Assembly (NCBI GenBank): GCA_963575745.1
Contig: CAUYUJ010015765.1
Span: 85,001 to 149,000 of the forward strand
From: Prorocentrum cordatum
Taxonomy: Eukaryota > Sar > Dinophyceae > Prorocentrales > Prorocentraceae
Length of the DNA stretch: 64,000 nucleotides
Direction: 5' to 3'
In this document: piece by piece, positions 1 to 12,200 of the stretch
Position numbering within the stretch: the stretch's first letter is position 1
How the letters are laid out: each line of letters begins with the position of its first letter
Notes under the pieces: model-generated
The model's database searches: none
What the model was told of the DNA's origin: nothing
Seen by the model: the letters and a program-made list of their open reading frames with translations, nothing else
Position numbers and translations under genes: made by a program

Positions 1-113
1 GCATCAGCATCATCATCATCATCGTCGTCGTCGTCATCATCATCATCATCATCAGCATCATCATCATCATCATCATCAGCATCATCATCAGCATCATCAT
101 CAACATCATCAGC

Positions 114-145
<32 letters not shown>

Positions 146-157
146 CATCATCGTCAC

Positions 158-188
<31 letters not shown>

Positions 189-359
189 GTCAGCATCAGC
201 ATCATCATCGTCAGCATCAGCATCAGCATCAGCATCATCATCATCAGCATCATCATCCGCAGCATCATCGTCATCGTCAGCATAATCATTGTCATCAGCA
301 GCACGATCATCAGCATCATCATGATCTTTATCATCATCAGCATTATCATCATCTGCAGT

Positions 360-390
<31 letters not shown>

Positions 391-607
391 GCATCATCAT
401 CATCATCATCAGCATCATCATTATCTGCAGCAGCAGCATCAGCATCAGCACCAGCATCATCAGCATCATCAACAGCAGCATCGTCATCGTCATCGTCAGG
501 ATAATCATCATCATCAGCAACACAATCATCAGCATCACCACGATCAGCATCATCATCCGCAGCATCATCATCATCTGCATCATCATCATCATCATCAACA
601 GCATCAC

Positions 608-642
<35 letters not shown>

Positions 643-791
643 GCAGTAGCATCATCAGTATCGTCAGCATCATCAGCAGCAGCAGCATCATCATCAGCAG
701 CATGAGCATCATCATCAGCAGCAGCACCATCAGCATCAGCAGCATCATCAGCATCATCATCATAATTGTCGCCATCATCATCATCATCAGC

Positions 792-835
<44 letters not shown>

Positions 836-855
836 AATCATCATCATCATCATCG

Positions 856-897
<42 letters not shown>

Positions 898-955
898 GCA
901 TCAGCATCACCACTAGCAGCACCACCACCACAACCACCACCACCATCATCGTCGT
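1..955. repeat. CAT/CAG trinucleotide microsatellite
   Basis: Almost uninterrupted CAT triplets with scattered CAG, CGT and CAC variants. The open frame here codes mainly Ile and Ser, a by-product of the repeat, not a gene. Confidence 0.95.
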
Positions 956-964
956 TGTCGTCGT

Positions 965-1300
965 CGCACGCTTCGTGGCCCCATAGGGAGCTCCACCGAA
1001 GGCTCCAGAGGCAGGAATCGCATGCGTGACCGCGCCGATTTGGGCGCACTCCTCAAACGCTCCGCGGCGCCATAGGGAGCTCCACCAAGGCCCCAGTGGC
1101 AGCGCCCGCATGACACCACCACACCCGTTTCGACACACCCTTTCACACGTTTCGTCGCCCCATGGAGAGCTCCACCGAAGGCCAGTTTGGCAAGAATCGC
1201 ATGCGTGACCGCGCCCATTTGGGCACACCGCTCACACGCTTCGTAACGCCGTAGGGAGTTCCACCGAAGACCCCGCCGCCTGCTGCTCCACAGGGCGGCG
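965..1300 (-). repeat. Inverted, diverged copies of the 90-bp satellite
   Basis: Contains CCCCATAGGGAGCTCCACCG and CGCATGCG blocks, the reverse complement of the 90-bp unit that forms the large array at 58.4-61.1 kb. About three to four diverged units. Sequence from 1301 to 1540 shows no recognisable gene. Confidence 0.75.
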
Positions 1301-1540
1301 CCGACAGACGCAGAGCAACTGTATCGGGTTACGTAATCCGTTACTGCCGACCTCTGCCAACCCGTCAGTAACATCGCTCCGTCTTCTCATGCAAGCCTCA
1401 GACCTCTTGCTGACCCACTCCCTCAATTTCCACCTGTCGTGCGGAACTCACAGCTGCATGTGGCTGGGTCATTGCTAATTTTCCGGTGGTTGTTGAAGGA
1501 TTCGGGGATTTGCTCAGTCTCGGTTTTCCGACAGCTTCAG

Positions 1541-1840
1541 ACTGTCCAAGAAGCCACCAAGATGGCTCCAAGAACGCCAAAAGGGCCTCCGAGATGGCCC
1601 CCTGACGGCCAAGGAGGCCTCCAAGACGACCCCAAGAGGGACCCAAGACGCCCAAGACGGCCTCCAAGACCCCAAGTCATCCCAGAGGAGGCCCCCAAGA
1701 CAGCTTCCGACGGCGTCGGACGGGCCACGAAGACCCTCCCAAGGAGCCTCCAAAGGCCCTCAAGAGGCCCAAGGAAGCCCCCAAGAGGCCTCCCAGAGGC
1801 CCCAGGAAGCTTCCAGGAGGCCCAAAGAGTGCCTAAATAG
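1541..1840. repeat. Degenerate CCAAGA/AGGCC repeat
   Basis: Repeated variants of GGCCTCCAAGACGGCC. The same composition returns at 25.6-26.3, 45.3-45.5 and 53.8-53.95 kb. Frames on both strands stay open only because of the repeat. Confidence 0.6.
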
Positions 1841-1852
1841 GCTCCCATGAGG

Positions 1853-1930
1853 CCTCCTCCTCCTCCTCCTCCTCCTCCTCCTCCTCCTCCTCCTCCTCCT
1901 CCTCCTCCTCCTCCTCCCCTTCCTCCCCTT
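1853..1930. repeat. (CCT)n microsatellite
   Basis: About 22 CCT triplets in a row, then CCTTCC variants. One of about ten CCT/GGA tracts in the window. Confidence 0.95.
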
Positions 1931-2324
1931 CCTCCCCCCCGCCGCTCCCGTTTCCTCCCTCTCCTCCCCTTCGTCTTTCTGCCCCACGTGTTCCCCGAAG
2001 GGTTGCCACAACGGCTGGGGGAACACAGAATCCGATAGCTTGGCCGAGCGCTGGCCGCAGCGTTCGGCCACATAAGCGCTTCCAAAAGGCAGGGGACGGC
2101 GCTGCTTCGCCGTAGGCGTCTTCGATACCGATACCGCCATTCCCCGAACCCCTCCCAGGGCGCGTTCTGACCAGGATATCCAGGCGAATGTGGCGGTGGC
2201 CACGAGGGCCTCCCCCAGGAGGCCCAGAATGGCGAAGCCGAGGCAAGGGTTGCGGGACCGCTGTCCTTTCCTTACGTTGCATCTTCGGGGGACCTTGGCT
2301 GTCCCGTCGCGCCACGGTCCACGT

Positions 2325-2412
2325 CGAATCCTTGTCGAATCCGTGTCGAGCGAGTCGAATCCGTGTCGAATCCGTGCCGAAGCCACGTCGGATCCGCGTC
2401 GAACCCACGCGG
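2325..2412. repeat. Short tandem repeat based on GTCGAATCCGT
   Basis: Six to seven imperfect copies of an 11-bp unit (GTCGAATCCGT with GAAGCC, GGATCC and GAACCC variants). Confidence 0.7.
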
Positions 2413-2547
2413 GAGCACAAGGGAAAAGACTGCCACTTATACAGGACAGGAGAAGGAGAAAGCACAAGAGAAAAGAGTGCACTTATACAGTGCCACACGA
2501 GAAAAACACAGGAGAAAAGAGGCCCCCCCGAAGAAGCACAGCCAAAC

Positions 2548-5198
2548 CTTCCCTGCTCGGAGCTCCTGCGCCTCCAGCTCGTACACGCCGTAGGGGCAGG
2601 GCTCGACGTTGCGGCGGCTGCCCTGCTCCTTGCAGCCGCCCATCGCCGGCGTGCGGTAGGGGCAGAGCCTTCGGTCGGGCGTGTCCCCCTGCAGGCGGAT
2701 CTTGGAGGAGAGATATGCGAGATACGCGAAACTAGCCAGAGGATGCCCAAAAATACCCCACAAAAAACATCGCCCTCTGACGAGGTTCAACCTATCTTTG
2801 AATCTTCCTCCTGTAGAGGGACAGGCGGATTTTGGAGGAGAAATACGAGATACGCCAAACGATCCAGAGGATGCCCAAGAATACCCACCAACAAAAACAT
2901 CGCCCCTGACGAGGTTCAACCCATGTTTGAATCTTCCTCCTGTAGAGGGACAGGCCCGATGTATTGAGCAAGGACGACCGTCCTGGCATTCCTATAGTCC
3001 TACCACGACATGTTCTTAGAACCCCAACATGTTCGAATAACAAAAACGACGTTCTTAGAACATAAACCCCACATGTTAAAACAAGACAATCTCCGCCAGA
3101 CATGTTCCAAGAACATCACGTTGGAACCACAAGAGGTTCTTAGAACATTCTCTGGTGGGGCTATAGGCGAGCCAGGACGCTTCGCCACTGACGAGGTTCA
3201 ACCTATGTTCCCCCCCCCCAAAAAAAATACCCCCAAAATACCGAAAAAATACCCCAAAAAGATACCCCCCAAAATACCCCCAACAAAATACCCCAACAAA
3301 AAATCGCCCCCTGACGAGGTTCAGCCTATCCTTTGAGCCCTCCCCCTGTAGGGGGACGGCCCCGAGGTGTCCGCAGGGAGCCGGTGCGCGGCGCGCGGCA
3401 GCGCCTCCCCGGGCCGGGGGGCCGTGGGGGCCAGCGCCACGCGGTAGCCCGCCGCGGCGAGGCGCAGCGCGCGGTGCAGGGCGGCCTGCGCGCGGCGGGC
3501 GAAAGGGGGGGGATAGCAAAGGGGGGGTTTGAGAATCAGCTCACGTCGCTGATTTTCCCGGCGCCTCCCGGCGCCGGGAGGCGGCCATGTATCGAGGAAT
3601 GGGCCCCTCGGCGGGGCCGAAACCAGCTGCATGCAGCAGATTTCGTAACCCCCCCTTTCCCAGTCCCCCCCTTTCGCCCGGCCCGAGCGGTGCAGGGCGG
3701 CCTGCGCGCGGCGGTCGAGGCCCAGGCGCATCACGGGCGGCGCGCCGTGGCCGGCGTAGAGGTTGGAGGGGGGGCCAGAGAGGCGAGAGCCCTATACACC
3801 CCCTACCTGCCCCCTAGCGAGCAGGAGGAGGAGGATGAGGAGGCGGATGAGGAGGAGGAGCAGGAGGAGGGGGAAGAGGAGGAGGAGGAGGAGCAGGAGG
3901 AGGGAGGAGGAGGAGGAGGAGGGGGAGGAGGAGGAGGAGGAGGAGGAGGAGGAGGAGGGGTTCACTTCGTCCAGCCCTATACCCCATGTGCCCCCCACAA
4001 CTTTTCCGAGGGTGAGGGTGGGGTTCCCTTCGCCCAGCCCTATACCCCTCTACCCCCCACGTCTGAGGGGGGAGGGCGGGGTTCACCTCGTCCGGGAAAG
4101 CTCCCGAGCGAAGTGAAGCCCAGCCTCCCCCGCAGAAATCGTGGGGGGCAGGGGTATATAGGGCTCGCATCTAGCCCCCTGCTGGACCCCGGGAAGATGA
4201 ACTGGAAGACGAAGGGGGCGCTGGGCACGAAGAGCAGCATCTCCAGGGCGTAGAGGTCCTCGTGGGCGGGGAGGGAGAAGCCTCTCCGTCGATCTCCGCG
4301 GCCCCTCCGCCCCTTTCCGCCTCCTCCGCCTCCTCCTGAGCCTCCTCCTCCTCCTCCTCCTCCTCCTCCTCCTCCTCCTCCTCCTCCTCCTCCTCCCTCG
4401 AGGGCCATGCCCCCCAATGGACCGCGGCCCCCCGCGGAGATGGGGGGGCGCCTGTCGTTTCGCCCCAAGGCCCGCGCGGAGCGTACCCGTGCGACCGCGG
4501 GCCCGCGGGATCGCACCCGGGAGTCCAGGCCGGCGAGGACGCGGGCACGGATAGCTTCGCCGCCCGCGAGGTCCGCCGTGCGGATGAGGTGCACGTTGTG
4601 GGGGAGCAGCACGACCGCCCGGTAGCGGCCGATCTCGTCCCAGCTCAGGGACTCGTGGTGGTTCATGTTGAGGAACTGCACCGGCGAGGCCGCACGGCGA
4701 GCACCCAGGACCAGTGCCTGCAGGAAGAGATGGGCAAGGAAGGGGAACTTGATGCGGAAGAGCAGAGCCACAGGGTCTGCTATCCTGTCGGCCGCGGGAG
4801 CCAGGTGCAGCCCCGCAAAGTGCGCCAGCGGGAGCTGCACCCCGACCTGCCAGAAGACCTGCTCCATGGCCGGGTGTTGCAAGAAGTGCCCCTGGCCCAA
4901 GGTGCCCGCAGGAGTTCCATGGAGGGCCCCCACGGCCTCCAGAGCACCCCTCACGAAATTCAGAGGGCCCCAGGGGGTCCAAAAATTGAATGAGAAGCTG
5001 GGGTCGCCTTGGGCCAGGGGCACCGTTATCAACCCCCGACATGGTGATGCGGTTCGCCACCGCTACGTAGTTCTCGGGCCGCTTGAGCATCAGAAGGAAG
5101 TCCAGCATGAACCGCGCGACCTTCTCCCTGGCGTCCAGCACTGGCAGCTCGCCGACGGGCTGGCTGGAAGAAGAAAGACCCCAAAAGCATAAACTCAA
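2548..5198 (-). CDS. Six-exon gene, possibly glycosyltransferase-like
   Basis: Proposed minus-strand exons: 5198-5034 (5' limit uncertain), 4858-4577, 4258-about 4193, about 3770-3702, 3485-3375, 2688-2548. Exon 2 carries [20 protein letters not shown] and [13 protein letters not shown]; exon 3 continues [20 protein letters not shown]. This order (YRAVVLLP, then a YA-x-LFVPS segment) resembles a glycosyltransferase-like protein family I recall from algae, from memory only. Exon 6 has four Cys (LCPYR, GGCKEQ, EPCPYG). Junctions: exon 1 GGG|GTTGAT to CAG|GTC, exon 2 ACG|GC to GAG|GAC, exon 4 CAG|GC to CAG|GCC, exon 5 CCT|GC to CAG|GGG, all phase 0. The exon 3/4 junction is not fixed. Upstream the gene runs into the GGTTCC satellite, so the N-terminus is missing or lies across an intron. 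A further exon-like stretch (2255-2140, NPCLGFAILGLLGEAL) may follow. Gene status moderate, function weak. Confidence 0.5.
2690..3360 (-). repeat. Tandem 132-bp units in the last intron
   Basis: Two full units (2690-2821 and 2822-2955) and a diverged third (3184-3360), each with GACGAGGTTCAACC and a CCTGTAGAGGGACAGGC motif. On the minus strand each unit offers a CTACAG or CTGCAG, the same kind of site used as acceptor before the exon at 2688. Between units lies an A/C-rich stretch (3205-3310). Confidence 0.7.
2972..3180. mobile_element. MITE-like element with about 43-bp imperfect TIRs
   Basis: Left end TCCTGGCATTCCTATAG ... ATGTTCTTAGAACC is matched at the right end in inverse (GGTTCTTAGAACATTC ... 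CTATAGGCGAGCCAGGA). No coding capacity. It sits between the 132-bp tandem units. Confidence 0.6.
3486..3701 (-). mobile_element. Introner-like insertion flanked by 28-bp direct repeats
   Basis: An identical 28-bp sequence lies at 3471-3498 and 3687-3714. The insert between has inverted ends (GGGCGAAAGGGGGGGA type against CCCCCCCTTTCGCCCG). On the minus strand both copies of the duplication contain GCGCGCAG|GCCGCCC, so a GC-AG intron of exactly 216 nt could be removed, rejoining RRAQ to [10 protein letters not shown]. The length is a multiple of three and the insert is also open, so read-through cannot be excluded. Confidence 0.6.
3764..4192 (-). mobile_element. TIR element with (GGA)n inside an intron
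   Basis: Minus-strand ends GGGGGCTAGATGCGAGCCC and, inverted, GGGCTCTCGCC...CTAGGGGGCAGG share a GCCCTATA(C/T)ACCCC block. Inside is a CCCCCACG...TCTGAGGGGG fold-back (about 4050-4163), also seen at 54988-55098, and a (GGA)n tract at 3820-3960. It separates the exon ending FPGS from the exon [10 protein letters not shown]. Confidence 0.5.
4342..4398. repeat. (CCT)n microsatellite in an intron
   Basis: About 18 CCT triplets within the proposed GC-AG intron 4576-4259, reading (GGA)n on the gene's sense strand. Confidence 0.9.
4859..5033 (-). mobile_element. Intron with 17-bp terminal inverted repeats
   Basis: GTGCCCCTGGCCCAAGG (minus, 5023-5007) is inverted near the other end (plus, 4886-4902). 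The intron model runs GGG|GTTGAT to GAGCAG|GTC and keeps phase 0. The inverted repeats lie about 10 and 27 nt inside the splice sites. Confidence 0.5.
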
Positions 5199-5225
5199 GA
5201 AGATCCGGCCGGATCTCTTGGACAG

Positions 5226-6200
5226 TATGGTTCTGGTGGTGGTTTTGGTTTTGGTTTTGGTTCCGGTTCTGGTTCCGGTTCCGGTTTGGGTTCCGGTTTT
5301 GGTTTTGGTTCCGGTTCCGGTTCCGGTTCCGGTTCTGGTTCCGGTTCCGGTTCCGGTTCCGGTTTTGGTTCCGGTTTCCTTCTTTTTGCGGGGCTGGAAA
5401 AGGCCCCTTTGGTGATGGTTCCGGTTCTGGTTCTGGTTCTGGTTTCCTTTTTCTTCCAGGCCTGAAAAAGACTTTCAGGTTTTGGTTTTGGTTCCGGTTC
5501 CGGTTCCGGTTCCGGTTTCCTTCTTCTTCGGGGTTTTGAAGAGCACCCTCCAGGTAACGGTTCTGGTTCTGGTTTTGGTTCCGGTTCTGGTTCCGGTTTC
5601 CTTTTTCTTTTCGCCTCAAAGAAGACCACCCTGGTCACGGTTCCGGTTTCGGTTCCTGTTCCGGTTTCCTTCTTCTCTTGGCCTCGAAGAAGACCCCCCA
5701 GGTCACGGTTCCGGTTTTGGTTCCGGTTCCGGTTCGGGTTCCCTTCTTCTCTTGGCCTCGAAGAAAGACTCCCTGGTCACGGTTTCGGTTTTGGTTCCGG
5801 TTCCGGTTCTGGTTTCCTTCTTCTTCTCTCCCCGAGGAAGGCCCCCCAGGTCACGGTTTCGGTTTTGGTTCCGGTTCCGGTTCTGGTTTTTTTCTTCTCT
5901 TGGTTCGAAGAAGACCCCTTTGGTCACGGTTTCGGTTCTGGTTTCGGTTCCGGTTCCGGTTCCGGTTTCCTTCTTCTTCTGTCTTCGAAGAAGACCCCCC
6001 AGGTCACGGTTCCGGTTTTGGTTCCGGTTCCGGTTCGGGTTCCCTTCTTCTCTTGGTTCGAAGAAGACCCTTTTGGTCACGGTTCCGGTTTTGGTTTCGG
6101 TTCCGGTTCCGGTTTCCTTCTTCTTCTGTCTTCGAAGAAGACCCCCCAGGTCACGGTTCCGGTTTTGGTTCCGGTTCCGGTTCCGGTTTCCTCCAAAACC
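5226..6200. repeat. GGTTCC/GGTTTT hexamer satellite
   Basis: Runs of GGTTYY hexamers (GGTTCC, GGTTTT, GGTTCT) punctuated about every 90-130 bp by a TTTCCTTCTTCTT...GACCCC...GGTCACGG spacer. Returns at 10.96-11.15, 20.32-20.51 and 23.24-24.42 kb. The VPVPV and RNRNQN frames are by-products. Confidence 0.9.
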
Positions 6201-6212
6201 AAAGCCACACTC

Positions 6213-9200
6213 AGTATTCAACAGCCTCCATCTCCAAGACAGCGCTCTGTATTCAACAGACCCCGTGTCCAAGAAGGCACCCAGTATTCAACAGACCCCG
6301 CTGCCAAAGAGCACCCACTAGAGGTCTATGTAAAAGCCCGGCCCGCCCGCCCCCCGCCCGCCTGCCCGCCCGACCGCCCGCGTCTGCCTCCAAGAGAGCA
6401 CCCGCTACTCAACAGACTCCGTCTCCAAGAGAACACCCGCGTTTCAAACAACCTCCGTCTCCAAGACAGCACCCGGTATTCATCAGACTCCGTGGCCAAG
6501 AGAGCGCCAAGTACTCAACAGACTCCGTGTCTGTTTCTGTTTCCAAAAGAGCACGCACTAGTCCATTGGCTCCGTCTCAAAGAGAGCACCCGCTACTCAA
6601 ACAACTCTCGTCTCCAAGACAGCACCCGGTATTCATCAGACTCCGTGTCCAAGAAAGCACCCACTATTCAACTGACTCCGTGTGTATTCGACAGACTCCG
6701 TGTCCAAGAAGGCACCCAGTTCTCAACAGACCCCGTTGCCAGAGAGCATTCGTTAGAGGTCTATTTGGAAACCCGACCCGCCCACCCGCCCCCCGCCCGC
6801 CCGCCCGACCGCCCGCTTCTGTCTCAAGAGAGCACCCATTACTCAACAGACTCCGTTTCCAAGAGAGCAGCCACTATCCAACAGCTCCCGTTTCCAAGGC
6901 AGCACCCAATATTCAACAGACCCCGTGTCCAAGGGAGCACCCAGTATTTACAAGCCTCCGTCTCCAAGACAACACCCAGTACTCAACAGACCCCGTGTCC
7001 AAGAGAACACCCGCGTTTCAAACAACCTCCGTCTCCAAGACAGCACCCGGTATTCATCAGACTCCGTGGCCAAGAGAGCGCCAAGTACTCAACAGACTCC
7101 GTGTGTACTCACCAGATTCCGTGTCCAAGAAGGCACCCAGTACTCATTAGACCCCGCTGCCAGAGAGCACCCACTAGAGGTGTATTTAAAAACCGCCCGC
7201 TTTTGTTTCCAAGAGAGCACCCGCTACTCAACTGACTCCGTCCCAAAGAGAGCACCCGCTACTCAGACAACCTCCGTCTCAAAGACAGCACTTGGTATTC
7301 AGCAGACTCCGTGTCCAAGAGAGCACCCAGTACTCAACAAGCTCCGTGTCCAAGACAGCACCCAGTACTCCAAAGACCCCGTGTCCAAGAAGGCACCCAG
7401 TACTCAACTGACCCCGCTGCCAGAGAGCACCCACTAGAGGTCTAGTTTAAAAACCCGACCCGCCCGCCCGCCCCCCGCCCGCCCGCCCGCCCGCCCGACC
7501 GCCCGCCTCTGTCTCCAAGAGAGCACCCATTACTCAGCAGACTCCGTTTCAAAGAGAGCAGCCACTACTCAACAGCTCCCGTCTCCAAGGCAGCACCCAG
7601 TATTCAACAGACTCCGTGTCCAAGGGGGCGCCCAGTATTCAACAGGTTCCGTCTCCAAGACAGCGCCCAATACTCAACAGCTTCCGCGTCCAAGAATGCA
7701 CCCAGTACTCAACAGACCCCGCTGCCAGAAAGCACGCGCTAGAGGTTTGTTCTTAAAAAGCGCGACCCGCCCGCCCCCCGCCCGCCCGCCCGCCCGTCCG
7801 TTTCTGTTTCCCAAAAAAGCACCCACTGGTCCATTGGCTCCGTCTCAAAGAGAGCACCCGCTACTCAAACAACTCTCGTCTCCAAGACAGCACCCGTAAC
7901 AGACTCCGTGTCCAAGAAGGCACCCAGTTCTCAACACACCCCGTTGCCAGAGAGCATTCGTTAGAGGTCTATTTGGAAACCCGACCCGCCCACCCGCCCC
8001 CCGCCCGACCGCCCCACCGCCCGCTTCTGTCTCCAAGAGAGCACCCATTACTCAACAGACTCCGTTTCCAAGAGAGCAGCCACTATTCAACAGCTTCCGT
8101 TTCCAAGGCAGCACCCAATATTCAACAGACTCCGTGTCCAAGGGAGCACCCAGTATTTACAAGCCTCCGTCTCCAAGACAACACCCAGTACTCAACAGAC
8201 CCCGTGTCCGAGAGAACACCCGCGTTTCAAACAACCTCCGTCTCCAAGACAGCACCCGGTATTCATCAGACTCCGTGGCCAAGAGAGCGCCAAGTACTCA
8301 ACAGACTCCGTGTGTACTCACCAGATTCCGTGTCCCAGAAGGCACCCAGTACTCATTAGATCCCGCTGCCAGAGAGCACCCACTAGAGGTGTATTAAAAA
8401 ACCGCCCAAGGATGCGCCCAATATTCAACAGACTCTGTGTCAAAGGGAGCACACAGGCTCAACTGATTCCGTTCCCAAAACTGCACTTTGTACTCAACAG
8501 ATTCCGTGTCCAACAAGGCACCCAGTACTCAACAGACCCCGCTGCCAGAGAGCACCCACTAGAGGTCTTTCATCAAAACCCGACCCGCCCGCCCGCCCCC
8601 CGCCCGACCGCCCGCCTCCGTCTCCAAAAAAACACCCACTACTGAACAGGCTCCGTCTCCAAGAGAGCAGCCACTACTCAATAGATCCCGTGCCCAAAAG
8701 AACTTCGTATTCATCAGACTCCGTGTCCAAGAGAGCACGCAATACTCAACAAGATCCGTGTCCAAGACAACACCCAGTACTCAACAGACTCCGTGTCCAA
8801 CAAGGCACCCAGTACTCAGCAGACCCCGTTGCCAGAGAACACTCACTAGAGGTATAGTTAAAAAGCCCGTTCCGCCCGCCCGCCCCCCGCCCGCCCGCCC
8901 GACCGCTCGCTTGTGTCTCCAAATGAGCACCCATTACTCAACACACTCCGTTTCCAAGAGAGCAGCCACTGAGGGTTCCGTTTCCATTTCAACAACTCCC
9001 GTCTCCAAGGCAGCACCCGGTATTCAACAGATTCCGTGTCCAAAGGAGCACCCAGTATTCAACAGCCTCCATCTCCAAGACAGCGCTCTGTATTCAACAG
9101 ACCCCGTGTCCAAGAAGGCACCCAGTATTCAACAGACCCCGCTGCCAGAGAGCACCCACTAGAGGTCTATGTAAAAGCCCGGTCCGCCCGCCCCCCGCCC

Positions 9201-12200
9201 GCCTGCCCGCCCGACCGCCCGCGTCTGTCTCCAAGGGAGCACCCGCTACTCAACAGACTCCGTCTCCAAGAGAGCACCCGCGTCTCAAACAACCTCCATC
9301 TCCAAGACAGCACCCGGTATTCATCAGACTCCGTGGCCAAGAGAGCGCATACCTCACAGACTGCCGTGTGTACTCACCAACTCCGTGTCCAAGAAGGCAA
9401 CCAGTACTCAAGGACCGTGCCAGAGAGTCACGCCCACTAGAGGTGTAGTTGAAACCGCCCGCTTTTTGTTTCCAAGAGATCACGCCGCTATCAACTGAAC
9501 TCCGTCACAAAGAGAGCACCCGCAAAGAGAGCACCCTCTACTCAGACAACCTCCGTCCGTCTCCAAGACCACTTGGCAATTCACAGACTCGTGTCCAGAG
9601 ACACCCAGTACTCAACAGGTCCGTCTCCAAGAACAACACCGTACTCAACAAACCGTGTCCAAGAAGGCACCCAGTACTCAACAGACCCCGCTGCCAGAGA
9701 GCACCCACTAGAGGTCTAGTTTAAAAACCCGACCCGCCCGCCCGCCACCCGCCCGCCCGCCCGCCCGACCGCCCGCCTCTGTCTCCAAGAGAGCACCCAC
9801 TACTCAACAGACTCCGTTTCAAAGAGAGCAGCCACTACTCAACAGCTCCCGTCTCCAAGGCAGCACCCAGTATTCAACAGACTCCGTGTCCAACACACCC
9901 CGTTGCCAGAGAGCAATCGTTAGAGGTCTATTTGGAAACCCGACCCGCCACGCCGCCCCCCCGCCCGCCCCGCCACCACCCGCCTCTGTCTCCAAGAGAG
10001 CACCCATTACTCAACAGACTCCGTTTCAAAGAGAGCAGCCACTACTCAACAGCTCCCGTCTCCAAGGCAGCACCCAGTATTCAACAGACTCCGTATCCAA
10101 GGGAGCACCCAGTATTCAACAGGTTCCGTCTCCAAAACAGCGCCCAGTACTCAACAGCTTCCGCGTCCAAGAATGCACCCAGTACTCAACAGACCCCGCT
10201 GCCAGAAAGCACGCGCTAGAGGTTTGTTCTTAAAAAGAGCGACCCGCCCGCCCCCCGCCCGCCCGCCCGTCCGTTTCTGTTTCCAAAAGAGCACCCACTA
10301 GTCCATGGCTCCGTCTCAAAGAGAGCACCCGCTACTCAAACAACTCTCGTCTCCAAGACAGCACCCGGTATTCATCAGACTCCGTGTCCAAGAAAGCACC
10401 CACTATTCAACTGACTCCGCGTGTATTCGACAGACTCCGTGTCCAAGAAGGCACCCAGTTCGCAACAGACCCCGCTGCCAGAGAGCATTCGTTAGAAGTC
10501 TATTTGGAAACCCGACCCGCCCACCCGCCCCGCCCGCCCGACCGCCCGCTTCTGTCTCCAAGAGGGCACCCATTACTCAACAGACTCCGTTTCCAAGAGA
10601 GCAGCCACTATTCAACAGCTCCCGTTTCCAAGGCAGCACCCAATATTCAACAGACTCCGTGTCCAAGGGAGCACCCAGTAATAACAAGCCTCCGTCTCCA
10701 AGACAACACCCAATACTCAACAGACCCCGTGTCCCCAGAGCACCCAGGTACTCAACAGACTACGCTGCCAGAGAGCTATCTTCACGGCCCTGTCACAATA
10801 CCAATCGAACCGCCCGCCCCCCGCCGCCCGCCCGCCCGCCCCACCGCTTCTGTTTCCAAGAGACTCCATCTCCAAGGGAACGCCCGCTATTCAATAACCT
10901 CCGTCTCCAAGACAGCACCTCATGGTGCCAGTTTTTTCCTCACGGGAATGCCATGTGGACTACCGCAGGTCACGGTTCTGAATGCCGTTCCAGTTCTGGT
11001 TTTGGTTTCCGTTTTTTTCGAAGCCAAGGAAGCTGCAGGTCACGGTTTTTGGTTCCGGTTCCGGTTCTGGTTCCGGTTTCCTTCTTCTTCGGGGTCCCAC
11101 AAAACGCCCCAAGGTCACGGTTTTGGTTCCGGCTCCGGTTCCGGTACCCAGCACTCAACAGACCCCGTCTGCAAGACAGCACCGTGTACTCAACAGACTC
11201 CGTGTCCAAGAAGGCACCCAGTACTCAACAGACCCCGCTGCCAGAGGGCACCCAGGAAAGGTCGATTTAAAAACCCGACCCGCCCGCCCCCGCCCCCTGC
11301 CCACCCGCCCGCCCGACCGCCCGCTGTTTCCAAGAGAGCACCCACTACTCAACAGACTCAGTCTCCAGGAGAGCAGCCACTATTCAATTGCCTCCGTCTC
11401 CAAGACAGCGCCCAGTATTCAACAGACTCCGTGTCCAAGGTAGCACCCACTAGTCAACAGACTCCGTCTCCAAGACGGCACCTTGTACTCAACAACTTGC
11501 GTGTCCAAAAAGGCACCCAGTACTCAACAGACCTCGCTGCCAGAGAGCACCCACTAGAGGTCTGTTTAAAAAAATCCGACCCGCCCGCCCGCCCCCCGCC
11601 CGACCTCGCGCCTGTGTCTCCAAGACAGCACCCACTACTCAACGGACTCCGTTTCCAAGGCTGCGCCCAGTATTCAACAAACTCTGTGTCCAAGGGAGCA
11701 CACAGGTCTCAACCGATTCCGTTCCCAAAACAGCACTATGTACTCAACAGATTCCGTGTCCAACAAGGCACCCAGTACTCAACAGACCCCGCTGCCAGAG
11801 AGCACCCACTAATGTCTTTCATCAACCCTACCCGCCCGCCCGCCTCGCCCGCCCGCCGCCCGCCTCCGGGTCTCCACACCTCGCCCACTACTGAAACAGG
11901 CTCCGTCTTCCAAGAGAGCAGCCACTACTCATAGATCCCGTGCCCAAAGAACTTCGTATTCATCAGACTCCGTGTCAAAGAAGCACGCAAGTACTCAATA
12001 AAAAAAAAAAAAAAAGATCCGTGTCCAAGACAACCCAGTACTCAACAGACTCCGTTGTCCACAAGGCACCCAGTACTCAGCAGCCCCCTTGCCAGAGAAC
12101 ACTCACTAGGAGGTATAATTAAAAAAGCCCGTTCCGCCCCCGCCTCGCCCCCGCCCGGACCGCCCGACGCCCGCTTGTGTCTCCAAATGAAGCCCTCATT

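Noticed and set aside
5226-6200. Telomere repeat
   Set aside because: GGTTCC/GGTTTT hexamers with spacers differ from the TTTAGGG-type repeat expected for dinoflagellate telomeres, and the tract is interstitial.
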